Source: Rhodoferax sp.
GTDB taxonomy: Bacteria > Pseudomonadota > Gammaproteobacteria > Burkholderiales > Burkholderiaceae_C
Reading direction: 5' to 3'
Assembly: GCA_021737905.1 (NCBI GenBank)
Contig: JAIPDA010000082.1
Span: 1-9,165 of the forward strand
Length of the DNA stretch: 9,165 nucleotides
Under the pieces are notes generated by a model, which worked only from the letters and a program-made list of their open reading frames with translations, searched no databases and had not been told where the DNA came from. Shown in pieces: positions 1 through 5,412 of the stretch (position 1 is the first letter of the stretch; each line of letters starts with the position of its first letter). Both the position numbers and the translations under genes were made by a program.

Positions 1-1
1 C

Positions 2-247
2 CCGCGTGAGCCCAAGGGCCCGGTGGTGCTCGAAGTGCCGGTCGACCCGGCCGCTCTGGCCGCCGGTGACCACAACGGCTCCACCTTTTATCAGCACCAG
101 CGATTTCGGGCCGCCGTGCTGGGCGAGGGACCGGTCGAGGTCAGTTTGCAAGACGGACTGGCCGCCGTCGTGATGGGCCTGGCTGCGCAGGAGTCGGCGC
201 GCACCGGCCAGTCGATTGATTTGCGCAGCGGCGACTGGAAAATCTGA
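2..247 (+). CDS. Gfo/Idh/MocA family oxidoreductase, C-terminal fragment (5' end outside window)
   Basis: The frame is open from the window edge, so only the last 81 codons of a normally ~330-390 residue protein are visible, ending in TGA at 245-247. The visible part has the C-terminal pattern of Gfo/Idh/MocA NAD(P)-dependent oxidoreductases: a GDHNGSTFYQHQRF stretch, then GPVEVSLQDGLAAVVMGLAAQES and a closing TGQSIDL. This resembles the usual '(E)DGLxAVxMGxAAxxSxxxGxxV.L' tail that packs the dimerisation sheet. Such enzymes usually oxidise or reduce sugars, inositols or sugar acids, which would suit the sugar-acid genes further right. The NAD-binding Rossmann half and the EKP motif are outside the window, so cofactor and substrate cannot be judged. 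The gene converges on the flavin reductase gene, with 28 bp between the stop codons. Family assignment is fairly firm; function is open. Confidence 0.8.
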   Translation, partial: PREPKGPVVLEVPVDPAALAAGDHNGSTFYQHQRFRAAVLGEGPVEVSLQDGLAAVVMGLAAQESARTGQSIDLRSGDWKI

Positions 248-265
248 AGATCGGAAGATCTGAAG
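242..265. repeat. Three tandem 8-bp repeats at the 3' end of the Gfo/Idh/MocA gene
   Basis: Three head-to-tail octamers are seen: ATCTGAAG (242-249), ATCGGAAG (250-257) and ATCTGAAG (258-265); the middle copy differs by one base. The first copy contains the stop codon TGA (245-247). Because the unit is 8 bp, slippage would change only the untranslated tail. No hairpin or T-run makes it a convincing terminator. It is probably a small slippage product between two convergent genes. Confidence 0.7.
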
Positions 266-275
266 TAAGTCAGAC

Positions 276-758
276 TCAGCTGCAGGCAGCGAGCTGACGG
301 TCCGGCATAAACTGGCTCTTCGCAAAAATCAGCGGCGGCTCCACGCTGCAGCCGAAGTCGCGCACTTCGCCAAGCAGGATGTCGTGGTCGCCTGCAGGGA
401 TCACCTGAATCAAGGCGCAATCAAACCAGGCGCTGCTGCCAGCGAGCCTCAAGCGACCGCTCTCGAGTCTGTCTGCACTCACGCCGGCAAAGCGCTGGGC
501 CATGTCGCCGGTAGAGAACTGGCGCGCCAGTGCTTGCTGCTCATGCGACAAAACGCTGACTGTGTAGCCGCCAGCGCTGACAAATGCAGCGCGGCTGCTG
601 GCGCTTTGACGGATGCTCCAGAGCACCAGACGCGGCTCCAAGGAAACCGAACTGAAGGAGTTGCAGGTCATGCCCCAGTCCTGCACTTCATAGTGTGCAG
701 TGACCACGGTCACGCCGGTGGCAAAGCAGGACAAGGCATCCCGGTAGGCACGACTCAT
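276..758 (-). CDS. Flavin reductase (HpaC/RutF-like, FMN-binding split barrel)
   Basis: This 160-residue protein fits the flavin reductase domain family: small NAD(P)H:flavin oxidoreductases that supply reduced FMN or FAD to a partner monooxygenase. Seen in the sequence: the N-terminal FATGVTVVTA (residues 12-21), the flavin-contacting TCNSFSSVSLEPRLVLWSI (31-49) with the typical N-S-F-S-S-V-S core, and GDHDILLGEV (123-132), a close match to the usual GDHxIxxGEV strand. The final region is less typical: the usual HPLxYxxGxY appears as EPPLIFAKSQF (140-150). The start ATG (758-756) has a GGAGG sequence 4 nt upstream and overlaps the TGA of the preceding aldo/keto reductase gene by 4 bp, so the two are probably translationally coupled. 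It is the third gene of a monooxygenase-AKR-reductase operon, and the obvious job is to feed FMNH2 to the LLM-class monooxygenase. Family is firm; partnership is inferred from the operon. Confidence 0.9.
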   Translation of the reverse strand: MSRAYRDALSCFATGVTVVTAHYEVQDWGMTCNSFSSVSLEPRLVLWSIRQSASSRAAFVSAGGYTVSVLSHEQQALARQFSTGDMAQRFAGVSADRLESGRLRLAGSSAWFDCALIQVIPAGDHDILLGEVRDFGCSVEPPLIFAKSQFMPDRQLAACS

Positions 759-1660
759 GGAACCTCCGCGCCGTTGGCCAGCGAATACAGCTCAAACCAG
801 GTCTGTCGATCCAGCGTGACGCGCAAAGCGTCTTGCATGCGCGCAATACGCGCCGGGTCATTGGTGCCCAGCACGGGAATGATGCGTGCAGGATGCTGCA
901 GCAGCCAGGCAATGGCCACCGCGGTCTCGTCCACGCCCTGCGCGCTAGCAAGGCGCTGCAGCGCGGGGCGCAAACGCAAGGCCGCCGCGTCTTGACCGAA
1001 CAAACGACCACCGCCCAGCGGTGACCAGGCCATGACCGGTACACCCAGGCGCTGGGCATGGGCGATCTGTCCATCGACGAAGCCGCGGGTTTGCATCAAA
1101 CTGATTTCAATCTGGTTGCTCACCAGGCGGTTTTTCATGGCCGACTGCAGCAAGTCCATGTCCCAGGGCATGAAGTTGGACACGCCCGCCGCGCGCACCT
1201 TGCCGCTTTGAATCAAGCTGTCCAGACAGGCACCCAATGCGTGGTGGTCCATCAGCGGGTCGGGCCGGTGAATCAACAGCAGGTCAATGGCGTCTACGCC
1301 GATATTGTGCAAAGAACGCTCAACGCTGGCCTGCACATGGGCGGCGGAGGTGTCGTAGTGTTTGACGCGGTTGTCCGGCCGCTGATCGGACAGCAGCATG
1401 ATGTCGCACTTGGTCACGATTTCCATGCGCGTCTTCAGGCCCGGCTGGGCACGTAGGGCCGCGCCGAACAAAGCCTCGCAGCTGTAGCCACCGTAAATAT
1501 CGGCATGGTCAAAAGTCGTGATGCCCTGGTCCAGGCAAGCCTGAATCCGGCCGGCGACGGCTTGCGCAGAAGTGTCTGCCGCTTCAGACAGGCGCCAGAC
1601 GCCGTAAGCCAGCCGGCTGAGCGACAGGCCGGGGTTCAATTCAATACGGGGCATATTCAC
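755..1660 (-). CDS. Aldo/keto reductase, YdhF-type
   Basis: This 301-residue TIM-barrel NAD(P)H-dependent carbonyl reductase closely resembles E. coli YdhF (about 298 residues). Shared stretches include DHADIYGGY, LLIHRPDPLMD and MAWSPLGGGRLF. The AKR catalytic tetrad is complete: Asp51, Tyr56, Lys84 and His131. The C-terminal coenzyme-binding part is seen around IPVLGTNDPARI (261-272). The start is taken as GTG at 1660-1658, because an AGGAA (1668-1672) lies 7 nt upstream and GTG overlaps the monooxygenase stop by 4 bp (GTGA). An ATG two codons later (1654-1652) is the alternative but sits too far from that ribosome binding site. As the middle gene of the operon it probably reduces (or otherwise handles) the aldehyde or ketone made by the monooxygenase, as SmoB does for 6-dehydroglucose in the sulfoquinovose monooxygenase pathway. 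The enzyme class is firm; the substrate is not known. Confidence 0.9.
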   Translation of the reverse strand: MNMPRIELNPGLSLSRLAYGVWRLSEAADTSAQAVAGRIQACLDQGITTFDHADIYGGYSCEALFGAALRAQPGLKTRMEIVTKCDIMLLSDQRPDNRVKHYDTSAAHVQASVERSLHNIGVDAIDLLLIHRPDPLMDHHALGACLDSLIQSGKVRAAGVSNFMPWDMDLLQSAMKNRLVSNQIEISLMQTRGFVDGQIAHAQRLGVPVMAWSPLGGGRLFGQDAAALRLRPALQRLASAQGVDETAVAIAWLLQHPARIIPVLGTNDPARIARMQDALRVTLDRQTWFELYSLANGAEVP

Positions 1661-2814
1661 AGGCGAATTCCTAAACCGAGTGGGGTGGCGGGGGTGCTGG
1701 CCGGCACACGGCCGTAAGCCTGGGCCAGCGAGCAGGTTTGCAATTGCGGCAGGACTTTGCGGCCGAAGATGTCACATTCATCGAGGTGCGGATAGCCCGA
1801 AAAAATGAAGGCGCGAATGCCCATCTTTTGGTAGGCATGAATTTCACTGAGCACCTGGTCCACACTGCCGACCAGCGCCGCACCACAGCCGCTGCGGGCG
1901 CGGCCCACGCCAGTCCACAAATGCGGCTCGACATAGCCCTCGATGTCGGCCATCTCACGGCTACGGGCCTGCGTGGACACACCCAGGCTGCCGGCGTCCA
2001 AAGCGCGGGCGCGGATCTCGCGGCCTTTTTCGTCGTCCAGTTTGGAGACCAGTTCGCGGGCGTACTCGCGCGCTTCGGCCTCAGTGTCGCGCACGATCAT
2101 GTGTACACGCAAACCGTAGTCCAGCACGCGGCCGTAGTGGGCGGCGCGCGCATGCACATCGCGCATGCGCTGGGCCAGCATCTCGCGGGTTTCAGGCCAC
2201 ATCAGGTACACATCACAGTGCGCACCACACAGCTCCAGCGCCGGCGGACTGTAGCCGCCAAAGTACAAGAGCGGACCGCCGTTTTGCTGGTAAGGCCGGA
2301 CCGGGTCGGCGCTCAAACCCTTGAGCTGGTAGATCTTGCCTTCGTAATTGATCTCATCCTGCGTCCAGGCCTGTTTGAGGATTTCAACCACCTCCCAGGA
2401 ACGCTGGTAGCGGTAGTCGCTATCGGCTTTTTCACCCGGGAAATCGGAGGAAATGACGTTCAGCGTCAGCCGGCCCTTGAGCATGTGGTCCAGGGTGGCC
2501 ACGGTGCGCGCCAGCATGGCGGGGTGCATCTCGCCGCAGCGGATGGCTGCCAGAAAATTGATGCGCGAGGTCAGCGGCGCCATGGCGGCCACAAAGCTCA
2601 GCGTGTCCTGCCCCACCTGGTAAGACGAGGGGCACAGCACATTGCGAAAGCCATGCTGCTCAGCGTGCTGCACGATGCGGCTGGTGTTTTCCCAGCTGCT
2701 GCGCAAATCACCCTGCGGCACGCCCAGATGGCGAAAGTCATCTGAACAAAGCGGTGCAAACCAAGCGACTTCAGCGCCAGCCAGGCCCTCCCCCCGTATC
2801 GGTACAACTTGCAT
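1657..2814 (-). CDS. LLM-class FMNH2-dependent monooxygenase, SsuD-like (putative sulfonate-type monooxygenase)
   Basis: This bacterial-luciferase-like TIM barrel is close to alkanesulfonate monooxygenase SsuD in length and layout. SsuD enzymes use FMNH2 and O2 to split a C-S bond, releasing sulfite and an aldehyde. Shared landmarks (numbered from a TTG two codons before the chosen ATG): PLLYFGG (183-189); the RVHMIVRD strand with Arg238 and His240, matching SsuD Arg226/His228; LWTGVGRARSGCGAALVG (301-318), with Arg309 matching SsuD Arg297; and SGYPHLDE (341-348), with Tyr343 matching SsuD Tyr331. Positions matching SsuD His11 and Cys54 appear changed, so substrate range may differ. The start is ATG at 2814-2812: GGGGAAA lies 6 nt upstream, whereas the in-frame TTG codons at 2820 and 2817 are too close to it. 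The predicted product is 385 residues. It is first in the trio, behind a recognisable promoter, and opposite a GntR regulator. Substrate unknown. Confidence 0.88.
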   Translation of the reverse strand: MQVVPIRGEGLAGAEVAWFAPLCSDDFRHLGVPQGDLRSSWENTSRIVQHAEQHGFRNVLCPSSYQVGQDTLSFVAAMAPLTSRINFLAAIRCGEMHPAMLARTVATLDHMLKGRLTLNVISSDFPGEKADSDYRYQRSWEVVEILKQAWTQDEINYEGKIYQLKGLSADPVRPYQQNGGPLLYFGGYSPPALELCGAHCDVYLMWPETREMLAQRMRDVHARAAHYGRVLDYGLRVHMIVRDTEAEAREYARELVSKLDDEKGREIRARALDAGSLGVSTQARSREMADIEGYVEPHLWTGVGRARSGCGAALVGSVDQVLSEIHAYQKMGIRAFIFSGYPHLDECDIFGRKVLPQLQTCSLAQAYGRVPASTPATPLGLGIRL

Positions 2815-2820
2815 CAACAA

Positions 2821-2827
2821 TTTCCCC
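2821..2827 (-). promoter_or_regulatory. Ribosome binding site that decides the monooxygenase start
   Basis: On the minus strand the sequence GGGGAAA sits 6 nt before ATG 2814-2812. The two TTG codons just upstream of that ATG would be 0-3 nt from it, too close to be used. It follows CCCCCT, so the G-run might partly pair with it, but the loop would be very tight. Confidence 0.5.
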
Positions 2828-2840
2828 AGGGGGTTTTAAA

Positions 2841-2871
2841 AAGTGCATGAATAGTACATGAATTTAAGTGC
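2841..2871. promoter_or_regulatory. Candidate operator: nested repeats over the -10 box
   Basis: CATGAAT occurs twice (2846-2852 and 2857-2863), 11 bp apart, about one helical turn. AAGTGC occurs at both outer edges (2841-2846 and 2866-2871). Because CATG is its own complement, the core also forms an inverted repeat CATG-N7-CATG (2846-2860). The -10 box of the monooxygenase promoter lies inside this core, so a bound protein would block RNA polymerase. The divergently coded GntR/HutC protein is the natural candidate. The repeats are seen; binding is inferred. Confidence 0.45.
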
Positions 2872-2879
2872 GCCGGCAA
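2851..2879 (-). promoter_or_regulatory. Candidate sigma70 promoter of the monooxygenase operon
   Basis: Read on the minus strand, a -35-like TTGCCG (2879-2874) is followed after exactly 17 bp by a -10-like TACTAT (2856-2851). Each box matches the consensus at 4 of 6 positions. Transcription would begin near 2844, leaving a leader of about 30 nt that contains the GGGGAAA ribosome binding site. The spacing is ideal but the match is moderate, so the call rests also on its position in the divergent intergenic region. Confidence 0.5.
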
Positions 2880-2900
2880 TCCCATTACCATTGTCTCAAG

Positions 2901-3620
2901 ATGAATGCACTTGCGCGGGCCAAGCCCCTTCCTATTTACCTGCAGATTTCCGAGTTGCTCACGCGGCAAATCCGGGCCGGCCACTGGCGAACAGGCGAAC
3001 GCTTGCCCACCGAAGCCGAACTGGCTGAGTCCCTGGGCGTGGCGGTAGGCACTTTGCGCAAGTCGCTGGCCTTGCTGCAAGAGCAACAAGTGCTCGAGCG
3101 TATTCAGGGCTCTGGCACGTATGTGCGCAGCAGCCAGAGTGGCAAAAGTATTTATGAATTTTTCCGGCTCGAGCTGCGCGAAGGCCCGGGTCTGCCAACA
3201 GCCAAAATTTTGAGTTTGAAGCTGGTAGCCCGCCCGGCTGAGGTGCCGGTGCTGGGCGCCAGCGCGCACCCAGAAGCCTGGCGCGTGCGGCGTTTACGTT
3301 TTCTCAACAGCACGCCCGTGGCCCTGGAAGAGATCTGGTTTGACGCCCGGCACCACGACAAGCTCAAGGCTAAAAACCTGGGCGACTCGATGTACCTGTT
3401 CTACCAGACAGCTTTTAACGTGTGGATCAGCCGCGTCGAGGACCACATCTCAGCCGCCGCTGTTCCAGACTGGCGGGTGAAAGCCTTTGGCATTGACAGC
3501 GGCGATGTCAGCGGTTTTATCGTGCGCCAATCATGGACGGCCAGCGGCGAGCTGGCGGAGTTCTCCAACACCTGGTTTGACCCGCAAGTCTGCCGCTACT
3601 CTTCGCGACTTAGCGCCTGA
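2901..3620 (+). CDS. GntR-family transcriptional regulator, HutC subfamily (UTRA effector domain)
   Basis: This 239-residue protein has a two-domain layout typical of HutC-type GntR regulators. The N-terminal winged helix-turn-helix (about residues 8-76) shows PIYLQISELLTRQIRAG, LPTEAELAESLGVAVGTLRK (recognition helix region) and the wing QGSGTYV. The rest (about 90-239) matches a UTRA ligand-binding domain, with RRLRFLNSTPVALEEIWFD (130-148) and the closing EFSNTWFDP (220-228). UTRA domains commonly bind sugars, sugar phosphates or small acids, and binding releases the operator. The start ATG 2901 gives the usual short N-terminus; an in-frame GTG at 2868 is possible but would add 11 unconserved residues. 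Neither start has a clear Shine-Dalgarno. It is divergent from the monooxygenase trio and ends 17 bp from the convergent GarR-type gene, so the trio (and its own gene) is the likelier target. Ligand unknown. Confidence 0.9.
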   Translation: MNALARAKPLPIYLQISELLTRQIRAGHWRTGERLPTEAELAESLGVAVGTLRKSLALLQEQQVLERIQGSGTYVRSSQSGKSIYEFFRLELREGPGLPTAKILSLKLVARPAEVPVLGASAHPEAWRVRRLRFLNSTPVALEEIWFDARHHDKLKAKNLGDSMYLFYQTAFNVWISRVEDHISAAAVPDWRVKAFGIDSGDVSGFIVRQSWTASGELAEFSNTWFDPQVCRYSSRLSA

Positions 3621-3637
3621 TCACTCAAGCGCTTTGC

Positions 3638-4525
3638 TCAGGCCTTGGCCAGCTCGTGCGCGGCCATCAATTCGAGCGCACGCACCAGCGCCGAATGGTC
3701 CAGGTCCTGCATGCCGTTGGCGCTGCACACCTGCATCAGCTGCGCAGCACCCGCCGTTTGCGGCAAAGCCACGCCCAGGGCACGGGCACCGCTGAGGGCC
3801 AGGCTCAAATCTTTTTGATGCAGGCCAATGCGAAAGCCCGGGTTGAAGCTGCGCTTGATCATGCGCTCGCCATGCACCTCCAGGATGCGTGAAGAAGCAA
3901 AGCCACCCATCAGCGCCTGACGCACCTTGGCCGGGTCGGCGCCGGCTTTGCTGGCAAACAGCAGAGCCTCACCCACGGCAGCGATGTTCAGCGCCACGAT
4001 GATCTGGTTGGCCACCTTGCAGGTTTGGCCGTCACCATTGCCGCCGACCAGCGTGATGTTTTTACCCATGAGTTCAAACAGCGGCTTGACGCGCTCGAAC
4101 ACCGCCTCAGGACCGCCCACCATGATGGTCAGGCTGGCGGCCTTGGCGCCCACCTCGCCACCGGAAACCGGTGCGTCCAGGTAGTCAGCGCCCAGGGCGT
4201 TGATTTTCTGGGCAAACACCTTGGTGTCCATCGGCGAGATGGAGCTCATGTCGACCACCGTCTTGCCTTTGGACAGACCTGCGCACACGCCCTTGTCGCC
4301 AAACAAAACTTTCTCTACATCGGGGGTGTCTGGCAACATCATGAAAATGATGTCGGCATGCTGCGCGACCTCAGTGGCGCTGGCGCACGCAGTGGCGCCG
4401 GCGCTCAGCAAATCTGCCGGCACTTTGCTGCGGGTGTGCACAAACAGCGTGTGGCCGGCCTTGATCAAATGCGCCGCCATGGGCGTGCCCATGATGCCCA
4501 GGCCGATAAATCCTAATTGGCTCAT
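3638..4525 (-). CDS. garR: Tartronate semialdehyde reductase (2-hydroxy-3-oxopropionate reductase), GarR/GlxR type
   Basis: This 295-residue member of the 3-hydroxyisobutyrate dehydrogenase family would reduce tartronate semialdehyde to D-glycerate with NAD(P)H in the cytoplasm. Seen: the N-terminal dinucleotide-binding FIGLGIMGTPMAAHL (6-20), MLPDTPDV (63-70), VDMSSISP (91-98), the substrate-binding DAPVSGGE (118-124 plus Glu), and the catalytic-lysine helix CKVANQIIVALNIAAVGEAL (169-188) with Lys170. FRIGLHQKDLSLAL (231-244) is close to the GarR C-terminal pattern. Length equals E. coli GarR (about 294). The start ATG has AGGA 7 nt upstream. It follows the GarL-type aldolase gene by 48 bp and is the last gene of the cluster. 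Its position directly after garL, whose product is tartronate semialdehyde, favours this role over 3-hydroxyisobutyrate or other beta-hydroxyacid dehydrogenases. Confidence 0.87.
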   Translation of the reverse strand: MSQLGFIGLGIMGTPMAAHLIKAGHTLFVHTRSKVPADLLSAGATACASATEVAQHADIIFMMLPDTPDVEKVLFGDKGVCAGLSKGKTVVDMSSISPMDTKVFAQKINALGADYLDAPVSGGEVGAKAASLTIMVGGPEAVFERVKPLFELMGKNITLVGGNGDGQTCKVANQIIVALNIAAVGEALLFASKAGADPAKVRQALMGGFASSRILEVHGERMIKRSFNPGFRIGLHQKDLSLALSGARALGVALPQTAGAAQLMQVCSANGMQDLDHSALVRALELMAAHELAKA

Positions 4526-4573
4526 TTTGAAATCCTGTCTGTTGTCCGAGTTGAATATTTGTTGTGCCGCAAC

Positions 4574-5356
4574 TCAGTCGCGGTAACGGTCGCACAAGGC
4601 CTGGGTGGCAGCGCGAAAGGCGCCCAGATCACTGCCCACGCCCACGAAGGTGCAGCCCATTTCCAGGTATTTGCGGGCATGCGCTTCGAGCGGCGCCAAA
4701 ATGCCGGAGGGTTTGCCGGCGGCCTTGGCGTCTGCAAAGATCTGGGCAATCACGGCCTGCACCTCGGGGTGGCCGGGGTTGCCCAGATGACCGAGTGCGG
4801 CAGCCAGGTCAGAGGGACCCACAAAGATGCTGTCCACGCCATCGACGGCCGCGATCTCCTTGACAGCGGCCACGCCGGCCATACTTTCAATCTGCACCAT
4901 CACGCAGATGTTGTCATTGACGTTCTTGAAGTAGTCCGGCACGGTGCCGTAACGGTTGCTGCGCTGCGACACCGACACACCACGCACACCTTGCGGCGGA
5001 TAGCGCGTGGCCGACACCGCGCTGCGCGCTTCTTCGGCACTCTCAACAAATGGAATCAGGAAGTTATAAAACCCCGCGTCCAGCAACTGCTTGAGTTCGA
5101 CCGCACTGTTGCATGAAGGGCGCACGACGGGTGCGGTCGGGCTGTCCTTGAGCGCCATCATCTGCGTGATGAAGGTGCGCACATTGTTGGGCGAGTGTTC
5201 ACCGTCGAGCACCACCCAGTCGAAGCCAGCCACACCCAGCACCTCGGTGCTGATTTCATTGGCCAGCGAAGACCAGATGCCGATGAGCTTTTTACCGGCC
5301 AGCAGGTCGCGCTTGAAGCTGTTGGGAAAGGACTGGTAAGGAACGGCCTGGGTCAT
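4574..5356 (-). CDS. garL: 5-keto-4-deoxy-D-glucarate (2-dehydro-3-deoxyglucarate) aldolase, GarL type
   Basis: This 260-residue class II HpcH/HpaI-family aldolase would cleave 5-keto-4-deoxy-D-glucarate (or 2-keto-3-deoxyglucarate) to pyruvate and tartronate semialdehyde. Long stretches are nearly the same as E. coli GarL: GFDWVVLDGEHSPN (44-57, catalytic His54), APVVR (75-79, Arg79), GFYNFLIPFVE (95-105), TRYPPQGVRGVSVS (117-130), the metal ligand Glu157 in VQIES, Asp183 in FVGPSDLAAALGHLGN (178-193), and KPSGILAP (215-222). The start ATG is preceded by AAGGTG about 4 nt upstream. It lies 39 bp after the amidohydrolase gene and 48 bp before garR. Related HpaI enzymes act on 4-hydroxy-2-oxoheptanedioate, but the close match to GarL and the garR neighbour make the hexarate role much more likely. 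Confidence 0.9.
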   Translation of the reverse strand: MTQAVPYQSFPNSFKRDLLAGKKLIGIWSSLANEISTEVLGVAGFDWVVLDGEHSPNNVRTFITQMMALKDSPTAPVVRPSCNSAVELKQLLDAGFYNFLIPFVESAEEARSAVSATRYPPQGVRGVSVSQRSNRYGTVPDYFKNVNDNICVMVQIESMAGVAAVKEIAAVDGVDSIFVGPSDLAAALGHLGNPGHPEVQAVIAQIFADAKAAGKPSGILAPLEAHARKYLEMGCTFVGVGSDLGAFRAATQALCDRYRD

Positions 5357-5373
5357 AGATCACCTTAAAAAGT

Positions 5374-5412
5374 AAAAAATAAAAAACTTGACGGCTCAGT
5401 CTTCAAAGCCGT
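5374..5412 (-). terminator. Candidate intrinsic terminator/attenuator between the amidohydrolase and garL genes
   Basis: Read on the minus strand, ACGGCTT pairs with GAGCCGT (5412-5406 with 5397-5391; seven pairs including one T-G) around an 8-nt loop. After four bases (CAAG) come TTTTTT, A, TTTTTT (5386-5374). The hairpin overlaps the amidohydrolase stop codon (5398-5396). The stem is short and the T-run begins slightly late, so it may be only a partial terminator. It would lower garL-garR expression relative to the transport genes, or imply another promoter for garL-garR. None was recognised. Confidence 0.4.

Noticed and set aside
1738..2745. Long plus-strand open frame (335 codons) opposite the monooxygenase gene
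   Set aside because: It lies fully antisense to a well-conserved gene in GC-rich DNA. Its product is low-complexity (rich in His, Ala, Gln and Arg) with no recognisable family.
2821..2837. CCCCAGGGGG near the monooxygenase start as a hairpin hiding the ribosome binding site
   Set aside because: The arms are separated by only two bases, so a stable hairpin would lose several pairs. There is too little support for an RNA switch.
2868..2900. GTG at 2868 as the start of the GntR gene
   Set aside because: It would add 11 residues not expected before the winged-helix domain, and has no ribosome binding site. ATG 2901 gives the normal family start, although its own ribosome binding site is also weak.
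3621..3660. Possible bidirectional terminator between the convergent GntR and garR genes
   Set aside because: Only 17 bp separate the stops. Short palindromes (AAGCGCTT, GGCCTTGGCC) are seen, but no T-run follows them.
4548..4575. Inverted repeat GAGTTG / CAACTC between garL and garR
   Set aside because: It has only a 6-bp stem with a 16-nt loop and no T-run on the coding strand. It is not strong enough to call a terminator or operator.
4517..5116. Plus-strand open frame opposite garL
   Set aside because: It is antisense to a gene nearly matching E. coli GarL along its length, and the product looks random.
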